A stretch of DNA of 64,000 nucleotides from positions 118,453,415 to 118,517,414 of the forward strand of contig NC_089979.1 in NCBI RefSeq assembly GCF_036417845.1. The letters run 5' to 3'. The translations under genes were made by a program, and so were the position numbers. The first letter of the stretch is position 1. Every line of letters starts with the position of its first letter. This document shows, piece by piece, positions 37,842 to 49,300 of the stretch. The DNA is from Apteryx mantelli. Its lineage: Eukaryota > Chordata > Aves > Apterygiformes > Apterygidae. The notes below the pieces were generated by a model. It saw only the letters and a list, made by a program, of their open reading frames with translations. It had not been told where the DNA came from and did no database searches.

Positions 37842-38229
37842 GTGCAGCAGTCAGGTTCTGTGTGGGGACCAAGGCTCAAGGAGTCAGGGCTCTGTGGTCA
37901 ATGGGAAAAGGCAAGCAGCCACAGGCCTCAGGGAGCTCTCCTTCCCTGGCATGTGTTGGTTGCACTGCTGCTCTTCCTTTTTCTTCCTTCTAGACCAAAT
38001 CCCCAACAGGGCTCTGAGCTGCTGTGGGAGAGCTGCCATTTAGCTCAGAGGCAGTTAAATTCACTGGGGGATCTTCTCAGATGACTTCTTAAGAGAAGGA
38101 TAGCCTTGCTGCATACTATGACTTAACATTTGCTTTTTATGTAACTTAATTCCAATTGTTAAATTAGTAACAAATTTTATTAATATCTGGTGTTGGCCCT
38201 CTTTACAGACACCTTTTTACTCAGGCTTT
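37842..38229. other. Sequence following the PYD exon
   Basis: If the donor at 37838 is used, this is intron. I see no convincing next exon before the CR1 fragment. Confidence 0.4.
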
Positions 38230-39530
38230 TGCTGCTGCACCTGGTTCTTGGCTCCAGGAAGTGCCTGGTGCCTCTCCTTGGGGTTAGAGGCTGGGGCAGC
38301 TGTGCGGAGGTCAAGGCCTTGAGTTGCCAGGTGAAGAAGCTGAAGAAAGAAGTGAGCAGGCTGCACGGCATCTGGAATGACAAACAGGAGACCAATGTGG
38401 TCTCTTCAAAGACCTTGCAAAGGCAAGAGCCCAAGCTGTGTGGTGCAAAGAAGAAGGGATGGCTAAAGATGATGCCCAGAAGAGCAGTGAATGGAGACTT
38501 TCATGATGGGGAAGGCTGGAAACTTCTGGCAGCAAGAGGAAAGCTCCTGCTCTACCTGCAGATCTGCAATTACAAAACAAGTACAGTACTCTGGGAACAG
38601 GCAAAGAAGCTCCGTCGAGGGAGGCATTGCCTTTACCTAAGCCTGAACCAAGTTTCTGCAGGAAAAGGAAAAGGCAAAAGAGAAAGGTAGCCCTCCCCCA
38701 CAAGAGGGAGGGGAGGGAAGTGCCCATCTGCTGACCTGACCTGATATCTTGGGAGGCCTGCTGCTTGCTGGGATCCCAGATCTGGGATGTTGCAAAGGGA
38801 TCGCTGAGACTTGTCCGACCCATGACACTTATCAATGTGGGCAGTGGGGATACTGCCAGGGGAGACCTCAGTTGTGTCAAGAGGGACCACAGAGCATTGG
38901 GAGCAAGGGTGAAGGCCTTGAGTGCCCAGGTGTTCTCCTCCATCCTGCCAGTGAGGGGGAAAGGCTCAGGCAGGAGTGAATCCATCCAGCAGGTCAACAC
39001 CTGGCTGCAGAGCTGGTGCTGCAGGCACAGCCTTTTAAGCAGCACAGGCTTTTATGATCACGGGACCCTATCTGAGAAACAAGGACTACTGGACACAGAC
39101 AGGACCCGTCTGACAAAGAGGGGCAAGAATAACTTTGCCAAGGGGCTTGCTAAGCTAGTGAGAAAGGCTTTAAACTTCAGTGGATTGGGGAAAGGTTGTC
39201 ATAACCTAAAAAGAAGGGAAGGCAAAGGGGGCAGTAAGAAAGTGTCTAGGGGATGGCATGATGGTGGAGGCTGTTGCACAGCTGGGAGCCCATGTGAAGT
39301 GCCTGCGCATAAATGCATGCAGCATGGGAAACCATCAGGAGAAATCAGAAATTTGTGCTAACAGAGAAATCCTGACTGAGCTTGATGCAGAAAAGAAGAA
39401 CACAGAAGGGGGAAGCAGGGGTGAACTACTTAAGAACAATATGGAGAAACTGCCCAAGCATTCAGGGAGGCAGTCTGGAAAGCAGAAGCTCAGGTAGAGT
39501 GGAAGAAAACCTAAGGAAAATGAGTCCACT
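38230..39530 (+). mobile_element. CR1 LINE fragments, ORF1 coiled coil and esterase end
   Basis: The sense strand encodes the ORF1 coiled coil (VKALSCQVKKLKKEVSRLHG) at about 38308-38370 and a second partial copy at about 38905. An esterase C terminus with VNTWLQSWC, GFYDHG and LTKRGK follows, then the ORF2 start (tgcgcataaatgcatgcagc). The catalytic Asp-x-x-His region reads DTDRTRL, so the His is lost. The repeated coiled coil implies two overlapping insertions or an internal duplication. Confidence 0.75.
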
Positions 39531-39539
39531 GCTCAGTGG

Positions 39540-39960
39540 AGCACAATCACAGGATGTTTGAGGTTGGAAGGCTCCTCTGGAGTTCATCTTGTCCAACCCT
39601 CCTGCTCAAGCAGGGTCACCTAGAGCAGATTGTCCAGGACTGTGTCCAGATGGCTATGGAACATCTGCCAGGAGGGAGACTCCACAACCTCTCTGGGCAA
39701 CCTGATCCAGTGCTCAGTCACCCTCACAGTATTAAAAAAAAAAAAGTATTTTCCAATGTTCAGACAGACCTTCCTGTATTTCTATTTCAGGTTGTGCCTG
39801 GTTCCTCCTGTCCTGTCACTGGGCACCCCTGAGAAGAGCCTGGCTCCGTTGTCTTTACTGCCTCCCTTTGGGTATTCATACACATCGAGAAGATCCCCCC
39901 TGAGCCTTCTCTTCTGCAGCCTGAACAATCCCAGCTCTCTCAGCCTCTCCTCATATGATG
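39540..39960 (-). mobile_element. CR1 LINE 3' part, left of solo LTR
   Basis: The + strand shows the reverse complement of the CR1 3' end (cacaggatgtttgaggttgg) and runs to ctcatatga. It continues beyond the LTR at 40475, so the two pieces were one element. Confidence 0.9.
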
Positions 39961-40474
39961 TGTTAAAGAATAGTGGACTGAAGCTGTCTAGAATTAATCA
40001 CTTAGCATAACTTGCTTAGCATTAGTAGCTAAATTTGCTGAAGCCTTAGGCTGCAAGCAGTGAACTTTCACCTAGATATTACCTAGTTATGTGAAAGAGG
40101 GCCCTGGAGCTCGTTCAAGCTGGAAAGATAAAGTTACAGCTGAGAGCAGAAGCTGCAACCTTGAAGATAAGAAAAGCAGCAGCCTGCCTAGAGACAATGA
40201 AGGAACCCAATGAAGAAGGGGAAGACCCTAGATCTAACTATTACTATTGGTCTGAACTATCACATGAGGGGTGGGGAACTTAAATTGTAAGGGTATGATT
40301 GCCCAGGAATTTTTGTTTGGGATCCCTCTTCGGAGGCACCCAGCTTGAGCTGTAATTACCGCATGCGTGTCATTAAAATTTATTTTGTTCCGATCTGACT
40401 TCGAACTTCTGCCTCAGTGGGAACCTAGGGTTGGACCCTGTTATGGTGGCTGGCAAGCTTGATTTTCCATAACA
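39961..40474 (+). mobile_element. Solo LTR inserted in CR1
   Basis: About 514 bp start TGTTAAAG and end CATAACA. The U5-side stretch ggatccctcttcggaggcac resembles the provirus LTR (ggtccctcttccgaggtgc), so the families are related. The flanking CR1 reads tgatg on the left and tgaca on the right, while the unbroken copy at 19485 reads tgaca. This is consistent with a diverged 5-bp target duplication. Confidence 0.8.
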
Positions 40475-40810
40475 TGACAGGTGCTGACAGATGCTCCAGC
40501 CCCTTAACCATCTTCATGGCCTTTGCTGGACTCGCTCCAGGAGCTCCATGTCTCTCTTGTACTGGGGAGCCCAGCACCGGAGCCAGCACTCCAGATGTGG
40601 CCTCACCAGTGCTGAGCAGAGGGGAAGGATCACCTTCCTCAACCTGCTGCCAACACTGCCTACTGCAGCCCAGGATACTGTTGGCCTTTTTTGCCACAAG
40701 GGCACATTGCTGGCTCATGGTCAGCATGTCTACCAGGACTTCCAGGTCCTCCTCTGCAGAGCTGCTTCCCAGCAGGTCAGCCCCCAGCTTGTACTGCTGC
40801 ATGGGGTTAG
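40475..40810 (-). mobile_element. CR1 LINE, right of solo LTR
   Basis: The - strand encodes LTMSQQCALVAKKANSILGC and LVRPHLECWLRCWAPQYKRD from the ORF2 C terminus. The element breaks at gcatgggg, where the 167-bp array begins. Confidence 0.9.
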
Positions 40811-42070
40811 CCACAAGAAATGTTATATGGATGAAACAGCTCACCAGTTAACAAGTGCTCACAGACAAGTTCTCTTCAGCCGCTGTGGTTGCTTTGACAT
40901 GCCTATTCCATCTCCACACCAACTGCCCCTCTGTACTTCTTCTCCCTTCCAAAACTGAAACCGTGTCTAATAAGGGATTCACAAAAGTGTCATGCTGATT
41001 AAATGACTCACCCACTGACAAATACTCACACACAAGCTCTCATGAGCCCCTACTGTTGCCTTGGCATGCCTGCTCCTGCCCCAGAACAGCTGCTCCTCTG
41101 CACTTCCTCCTTCCATACCTGGCACCGTGCCTACTAGCAGGCTTGCAAAAGACATGCTAACTGGATGAGATGGCTCACCCACCAACAAGTGTTTGCAGAC
41201 AAGTTCTCCTGGGCCCCTACTGTTGCCTTGGCATGCCTATTCTGGCCCCACAACAACTGCCCCTCTGTGCTTTCTCCCCTTTCCTAAAATGACATGTTGC
41301 CTGGGGAAGCTAGGCACAAGAAACGCTATACGGGTGAAACAGCTCACAGATCAACAAGTGTTCACAGATAAGTTCTCTTTGGCCCCTAAGGTTGCCTTGG
41401 CATAACTATTCCATGCTACAGCACCTGCCTCTCTGTGCTTCTTCCCGCTTCCCAAGCTGACGCCATGCCTACTGGCAAGTTTGCACAGGAAACCCAGTCT
41501 GGGTGAAATGGCTCACCCATCAAGTGCTCGCAGACAAGTTCTCCTGGGACTCTGCTGTTGCCTTGGCATGTCTATTCTGGTCCCACAACAACTGCCCCTC
41601 TGTGCTTCCTCCTTCTTCCATAACGGACACCATGCCCCTACTAGCAGGTTTGCACAGGAAATGCTATACAGGCGAAACAGCTCACCCACTGACAGGTGCT
41701 TGCAGAGAAGTTGCTTGTCCCCTACGGTTGCCTTGGCATGCCCGTTCCACCACCACAACTGCCCCTCTGCATTTCCTCCTGTTTCCCAAACTGTCATCAT
41801 GCTTACTAACAGGTTCACACAAAGATTGCCACTCCGATTAAATGACTCAACCACCAAGATGGGCTTGCAGAGAAGTTCTCCTGGCCCCTATTCTAGCCTT
41901 GGCATGTGTATCCCAGCCCCACAACAACTGCGCCTCTCCGTGCTTCCTCTTGTTTCCCAAACTGACACCATGCCTGGGGATGATAGCCACAAGAAATGCC
42001 ATATGAGTGAAACTACTCACCAATCAACAAGTGCTCTCAGACAAATTCTTTTGGGCTGCTACTGTAGCCC
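40811..42070. repeat. Tandem array, about 167-bp period, 7-8 units
   Basis: The landmark ttggcatgcc and its variants recur near 40898, 41065, 41232, 41401, 41567, 41737 and 41903, spaced 166-170 bases. Each unit also carries aacaagtg(c/t)t(c/t)(a/g)cagacaagtt, cacaacaactgcccctctg and acaagaaatgctata. Units differ by about 15-25%, so the array is old and not homogenised. The last unit degenerates at tgtagcccaaaagg. Confidence 0.9.
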
Positions 42071-43233
42071 AAAAGGTCCCCGAAGGTCCCTGAAGCAGAT
42101 TGAAATGTAGCATTGCATGGTCCTCCTCCCTTGCTGGCATGCTTACTCCTGACATAGGTGCCCAGGTCTCTTTGTAGCACGCTGGAAGAGTTGAGGGCCT
42201 CAGCCTGGGATTCACACAAGGTCAGCGTGCTGTCACCCAAAGAAGGGTGTTTTATGTGAGTTCAAAAGGATCCTCAGTGAATATGACTCTGAGCCAAAGC
42301 GTGAAGTTTGTTTAACACACACAAACTAAAAAACAACCACATGCAGTAATACCGTTTCAGCTCTCTAATACATAACTGCAAGGCATTTACTTTCCTCCTA
42401 TTTTTGGGGCCCCATTACCTTGCATTGACCCTGATTCCAGCGGGGCGTTGCCCACTTTCCTCAGTCCGGTCAGGAGTTTTGCGCTTGCAGTGAGTCTGGT
42501 GAAGACCTCAAAACGTCGGAGCACGAAGAGGCCTTTTTTAGCTGCTGCCAGTGCTGGGGATTCAGGGAGGTTTTCCTCAGCACAATGATACCTGCTGCAC
42601 CCACCTCAGGGTAATGGTGGAGGACGGCCATTTTAGGTTAGCCAATTGGGGGGGAGGGGGGCCTGAGGAAGGGGTCCACAAGTTGGTCTCCTCACATGTG
42701 CTCAGTGCTTGCCACAGGTGGTGAGCAGGAAATGCTAAGTTAGGAGGAGGCAAGATCTGGGTACCCACTCTTGGAGGCACACATCCAGCTCAGGACAATA
42801 TTATTTTGTCCAAAGCATCAGAAACATTGCCAGTCCCTTTCTCATCTGCTGGGTTCAAATCCTCATGTGCTTGTTGCAGAGCAGGGACTTGAACCTGTCT
42901 CCTGCCTGCCTGAAGAATAGCCTGGCCATGGGGCAGTTGAATGAAGAGTAGCAAAGAGGGATACAGTAAATCTCTATTGAAGAGCAGAACCTGGCACCCC
43001 CAGGTCTCCCCTGCATGTGCAGGGCGCAGAGTCCTCCTTGTTCCTGTTCTGTGTCTCCACTGAAGACATCTAGACTATGCAAAGTGTCTCAGTGTCCCCA
43101 TGAGGGTCTGAGGCAGCCCAGAGGTCTTGTGCTCGGTGTCTTCTACTAGGATTAATTTCAGCAGCTCTCTCTGCTCAAAACTGAGCACAGAAGGGTTTTG
43201 AAATCCAGAATCTCGGAGCCTCCTCTATTCCTT
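42071..43233. other. Unassigned DNA after the tandem array
   Basis: There is no gene. Near 42850-42890 a tRNA B-box-like gggttcaaatcc is followed by its inverted form gggacttgaacctg. This resembles a decayed tRNA-derived SINE, but it is too short to assign. Confidence 0.35.
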
Positions 43234-43304
43234 TCACAGAATGGTTGAATCACAGAATGACTGAGGTTGGAAGGGACCTTTGGAGATCATCTAGTCCAAC
43301 CTGG
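43234..43304 (-). mobile_element. CR1 LINE 3' tail, 71 bp
   Basis: The + strand shows the classic reverse-complement CR1 end: tcacagaatgg and cacagaatgactgaggttgg, then aagggacctttggagatcat and ctagtccaacctgg. The octamer-like repeats of the CR1 3' end are visible as the doubled cacagaat. Confidence 0.92.
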
Positions 43305-46300
43305 ACACATGAGTTGAATGCCACTCATCAGGATCATCTTTGCTACCAAGCTGACATGTTAGAGTGCACTGACGTGTTTTCTTAAAATACAGGCCAGGCT
43401 GATCGTGGAGTTGAATGTGTTGACAGCAGTTCCATTTGAGATATTGATTATAGGATGCATTCCAGGCTTCCAACAGCTAGTGATTACTACCTTGTACATT
43501 CCACGCAGTATAGTAGAGTGGATTTGGCCTCTGTTATATTCTTTTCTTTTCCCCTCTCTGTGCAAATTTTTAGTTTACTGAAAAATACCTATTGCTATAG
43601 AAACTGGCCATAGATTCTTAATCCATCAATACAAAGAAGAACAGGTGAGAAGGAATTTATTTCTAAAAAGAAAATTAGATAGTCTGCTCCTTGGAGGGGC
43701 CAGGACACAAACTTGAGTTAAGTGATTCTGTACCCCAATCCCTACAGCTGAAAAGTGTCACCACTCAAAGCTGTAGTTGCTTTAGCAGCCAATATCCAAA
43801 TTACCTTTGCAGTACTGGATTTGGAGCTGGAAAAACATGTGTGGGAGGAAGGTGGCTAGAAAAAATGATTGAGGCTTATTAGATCCAAGGGAATTTTAAA
43901 AACTGTATCTAGAAGCTTTAAGCACTCTGTTCTGCTTCTCTAATGGTTAATAAACTGGACATGGAGACAGGAGATCCTACCTCTGCTAGAGCTTCACCTG
44001 TGACAAATACCTTGTGTATATGATATGTTGATGCAGTGCAAGGGGATAGGAAGAGGAGCTGAGAACAAATCCTAGAGAAGATAGCTTGTTTGTAATTGCA
44101 ATTGTTTTTGGCCGACATGCTGCTGGTGTAGATGTTGAAAAAGGACAGAAGAGTATTTTTAACCATATTCTTGTGGACTGAGCTTATTTAACCCAAGTTG
44201 GCTTAGCCCAAGGTCTCCATGTAGTGAAGATGCAATCTTTCTCTTGGAGGACCTGGCAGCCCTTCCTTTCTTCATGACCTCTTTGAATTTGGCTTGGATT
44301 GGTTGGACTGGTCTAAAAATGCTTCTTAGGATAGCCTTCCTCTTGAGATTTGATCTCAATAGGAGCTAGCTGATGTTTCTGAGTATGACAAAATCTCTCC
44401 GGAGAACTGAGGTGCTGTAGAGTCCTTCTTGCCAATATGCTACTATGTCATCCATGAATCTCATATCCCCACACACTTTCTAATTCCCTCCCAAATTCTA
44501 TGCCCCCACCCAGAGATGTTTGTTTTCTTCTCCAGTCATTTCTTTTACCAAATAACCTGATGATATTTTTAATATCCCAGCAGTGCTGTAGGATTGCATC
44601 AAGACTTTCCTTTTATGGAAAGCAAACAGGGCTTTATGCAAAGTTGAAGGGATTTGGATCTGTTTACTTAAATCCAGACTGAAAAGTTGTTCTGCTCTTT
44701 CCATCTGTAGGTTGTGTTGTTTTGTGAAACAGCGAAAATGATTGTAAGATGATTGGTGCCATCTTTTATGAGTATGGCAAGGAGTGGACTTCTGGACACT
44801 TGTTTATTAAAGTAAGTAGGCAGCATATATGTAAGTATGTGAAGGAAAACAAGTTGTGTGTGTGGTTGGAGGAGCTCACTGCTCCTCCTGAGAGGCTTCC
44901 TCCCCAACTGGGAGCACCTGCATGCAGCTGGAGCGGGTCTTGTGGTTTTAAGTGAGTTTCTTTCTTTTTCAGGTTAATAGCATCCTGGTACAGAGAGACT
45001 TTACATGGAATAAAGCACACGCTGAGGTCACAGGTGTCAACTCTCATCAAAGTTCCGTATCTTAAACCTTCTCAGGACAGTTAATGAACTCAATCTTGAA
45101 TAGACACATCCTAGCAGAGGAAGAAGAAATTTCAGATTTGCCTTATTATCACTACGGGACCAGAGAATCACTGGGTCATCTCCCCACTGCCCTGCAGCTT
45201 CCCAGATTTGATGGGCACTTTTCAGGCAGAATTTCTTCTCCCCAGGAAATGCTTGGCACTACCAGTTTCAAGGCCAGTCCTTGCAGCTCAGGGAGATCCC
45301 ACAAAGCCTCTGAGTCTGTGTAAACCTCATATACATCAAGTTTTTACAACAGATAGAGGTACTCATTATACCCATGCGTAACAATGGGAATAAAGAACAT
45401 AATTTATTATCAGCCCTGTGTAGAGGCAGGCTGTGATAAACACCTTGGGCCTGGGCATAGTCTTGCTGTGTAACCTCTCCCATCCACAACTATGATTTGC
45501 TGAATGAGTTGCCTCCTGAGACACTGTGATTTCTGTAGCTGTTCGTATTACTTTGATCTTTGAATACTCCTAATTTTAAGAATACTCCTTGTCATTTTTC
45601 TACTGCCTATAATATCTAGCCTGTATTTTTTATTAATTTATTCAAATTCTTTTTATACATTCAGTTGTCACTGATGAATAAAACTAAATAATGCTAAAGA
45701 TATAGTTTTCTGCTTTAGTTCCCCCTAAAGCTGAAAGAATCTCTTTCCTGTTTTGTTGCTTAAAACTTCAGTTTATAAACTGTTCATAAAGCATATTGTG
45801 TCTGTTCCAGTGAGAGAGTCCTAAATATTTCTGTCAACGTTTATTCCACCAGCAACTGGGCTATAAGATTACTGGTTTTACTAATACCATTCAAATATGA
45901 ATAAGATAAATCCTCTAAAGGACATTCTATGTGTCCTTTGAAATGATGTCTAACCCTGCTTTTAAAGCCTTTTTAAAGGATCTTTTAATCCTTTTTAAAG
46001 GATTTTCTGCCTACCAACCTTAGTGTATGGGTCAGCGTTTTGAACAGTGAGGAATTCAGAACAGGAGGGAATGGGGCATATTGTGTGAGACAGAGTTGGA
46101 TGTTGAGGACTGAGACATGAGACACCATATCTTCTTTTGGTTTTTCAGAGGGACTATATGCCTGCCTACCTACCTTATCATGTGGGTCAGGGCTAGTGTT
46201 AGGTTTCGATTTAGGGTTATTAAAAGCAGGAAGCTCAACATGGCAAGAAGTTTTGCACTATTCAGAGCTGGTCTGCCATAAGGATATTTCAATTCCTTTT

Positions 46301-49300
46301 TCCTTATTTCATGTCCTTGGTGTGTTACTTTATCTGCATCATTTTGGGTTAGGTCAAGAGTTGAGGACAAGTGTTCATAGAGGTAGGGTCTGAACTGTGC
46401 CCAGAGGAAACTTGCTATCTGGCATCAAGAGTGTCCAGCTGTGCCTTCTGTTTTCAGGGACTGTCAAGGGTAAGTACCCTGAAACTAATGCTGGGCTGAG
46501 GGCAAGGTTTGCATTAAAATTCTGAAATACAGGGAGTCCAGGGCCTGAAGATTCCTGTGTTTTTCATTGTCTCCTGGGTAATCTGTAGGCATTATACAGA
46601 CCTTCTGTTTTGCCTCTGTCCCACACTTTTCCAGCACTTAAGCCAGAGGGTTTTTTTAGCTCTGGCCTGCTTTACATTTCACAGAACCCAGCAATACCTT
46701 AAATAAAGAATTATGCTTTTTATTTTCCTTACACAAGCCCTAAGCTCTCCTCTGTAGATGGGGTAAAGCCTAGCTGTCCCTGTGTCTCAGGTCTGAGTTG
46801 AGGCCCTTTTCAAGGAGGGGGAAACCTTGGAACAACCCATCTCTAGGCCTGGGGTGTCCTTGCCTCAGAAGAGGCTCAGATAAAGCCCTTCCTTGGCCTT
46901 AGAGGGATAGTTGCTCCACTGAATCCCCCTTACCCTTGATCAGTAAGGCCTGATAACTTTCAGATGCCATTAGCTCAATTCCTGCCTCACCCTTTGTGTA
47001 TAATTAACTTAGAAAACTTTACCCTGCTTGCCTGGCTGAGTTGCCTGGCAGGTAGCTGTCTGTGATAAAATAGTAGCATTATTGAAGCTGTATTTCTGGG
47101 TATAGATTTTCCTTTGACTGGTGTAACTGAACACAGGAAATAGCTCTGCACTCCTTTTTTTACAGACCCATAAAAGCGACCTGGTTCCAGAAGGCAATTT
47201 GTAAGACCAGTGAACCATGTGTTAGTAGTGGCAGTAACCCAGCTTGATTGCCTTCGAGACTGGTGCTGTGACTGATCCTAAAAAGAGGATAAGTGCATCA
47301 CTGAGTCAGCAGGGAGCAATTCACTGTTTTTGAGGGGAGAGAGGGGGGTTGTTTATTTGTTTTTGTTTGTCACTGTTTTTTGTTATTTTTGTCATTTTTG
47401 TCATTGGAGTATTCTCATTTATCTAGTCACAGTTCCAAAGTCCATGGAACAGATGCATCTCAGACATAAAAGGATGTAATAATAAATAGGATCAGTAATT
47501 ATGGTTTGCCTCTGTCCTTCCTCCTCTTCCTAGCACACTACACTTCGCTCTTTAAAAGATGCCTCAACGGCATGTGATACAACCAAAAGAGATGTTTCTC
47601 TGCCTAATGCATTTAGGGACTGCAGGATCCATCAACTGACATTCAGACTCCTGCTGTGCCAGTTCTTTAAGGTCTGACTTCTGTAAGTTGTGTCAGAGAC
47701 TAGTATGAGCTTTTGTCATAACAAAGCACACTGACACTGCTCATCCCTGTGCTGTGGCTAGAAACCCCAGGGTGAGGCAGTACAGCCCAAGCAATCTGAT
47801 CTGAGGCTTCCTTCCTCACTTTTAATGCTGAATTTAAGAACCCTGGTCCTGGTACCAAGGGCTGTTTTTCACCTTACCTCTAGAGCAAAGGCAATGCTGA
47901 GGGCAAAGGAGGTAATTTGGATATTTGACTTTTGCATCTGAACTAGCTAAGAATGAAGTGTAGTGCAGGTGACCTTAGCTGCTTTTCATTACTGTCAAAC
48001 ATAGCTATGTTAACAATAATGGCTTTCTGAGAGCAGGAAAACACCTGCGCATCATTCCCATCTAGGTTTCAGGTTGATTCTTGCATATGGGTTGCACAGC
48101 TGTAAAATGCTTATTAGATTGTTTCCAAGACCCCAGTAGATGGGGCAGTTAGACCTGGTTTGTCTGCATTTCAGCTGCTGTTGGCTGCATAGCCAGAGCA
48201 GCTGGGCAGAGTGGGCACTGAGAGAGGGAAAGAAGATCGAAAGTTGCTTTGTAAGCGCACCTGAGTCTTTCAGAAGGACTCCCTTTGGTGAAAGAGATCT
48301 TCTGCCCCTCCTAAATATGCAAGTTGGTATTCAGTGCTATAGAAGTTACTTTAATGCCTCTGTATAACCTCTAACTAAAGGGACTAATTGAGAAGCAAGC
48401 GTTGTCAGTGCCAGCCTTCCTCTCTCTTCCCATTCAGGCAGAGTCCGGTCCAGACGGTGCTTGCCCTGCCAGCTCCCTGGGCGATGGGCAAAAGCATCCC
48501 AGCAATCAGTGTTATTGACTTCTCTGCAGTATTTGATACTTGTGACAGCCAAATAACTCTGCCAGGCCTGCAAGAGGCTGAAAGGGAATGCCCTGAAATA
48601 GTCCATGTCCTTCAACTTGTGCTGAGCTGAGTGAGTGTTTTTGGGCAGCCTGTTCTCCTGTAGGCAGTTATGTACTCCAGCCTTGCAGGGAAGCCATTTG
48701 GCTGCAAAAACCTGCACCTCCTCAGCACTGTGAGTTTATAAACTCTAAATAGCATCCCTCCTTGCTTTTCTACTTCCCCTTAGCAGGATGGTGCCCTCTC
48801 ACTGAGCTTGTAACACTTTTTGCAATTTCACTTAACTACTGTTTTTGTATATGTGTCTGGGTGTTAAACTTGGTGCCTCCGTGCTCAGTGGCAAAGATTG
48901 ATTTTTTTTTATTAAATCTCCCTACAGAAGCAATTATGGGATATTGTTGGCTTCCAGTGCAGAAAAATATGGTGTTCCTTGAAAACTTTCTAGCTCTTCT
49001 ATCCCACTGGGCTTATTGCTTTCAGCATTTCTAGAGTTGCTTGTCTTCTCCCTTGTACCCACAAAGCTCAGAGCTGAGTGAACTCAGGTTATACAATTCA
49101 ATGGACATATTTGCTTTGCTTAAATGGGTAAAATTAAGGAACACATGGACAGAGAAATAGCGTGAGTACCATTTTCTTTCTTTCACTAGGTATTTTGCTG
49201 TTAGAGACTCTAACTTGATAAGCAAAATTAAAAAAAAAAAACCTTTTTTCTGTTCACAACATCTTTTTCAGAGGTTCCTTTAAATAACATTTCTGCATCT

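Noticed and set aside
38311..39045. 244-codon minus-strand frame
   Set aside because: It is antisense to CR1 ORF1 fragments, and its length follows from CR1 composition.
44749..44955. Exon of MOBP or continuation of the PYD gene
   Set aside because: A gtaagt donor follows a short frame, but the translation matches neither MOBP nor any inflammasome domain I know.
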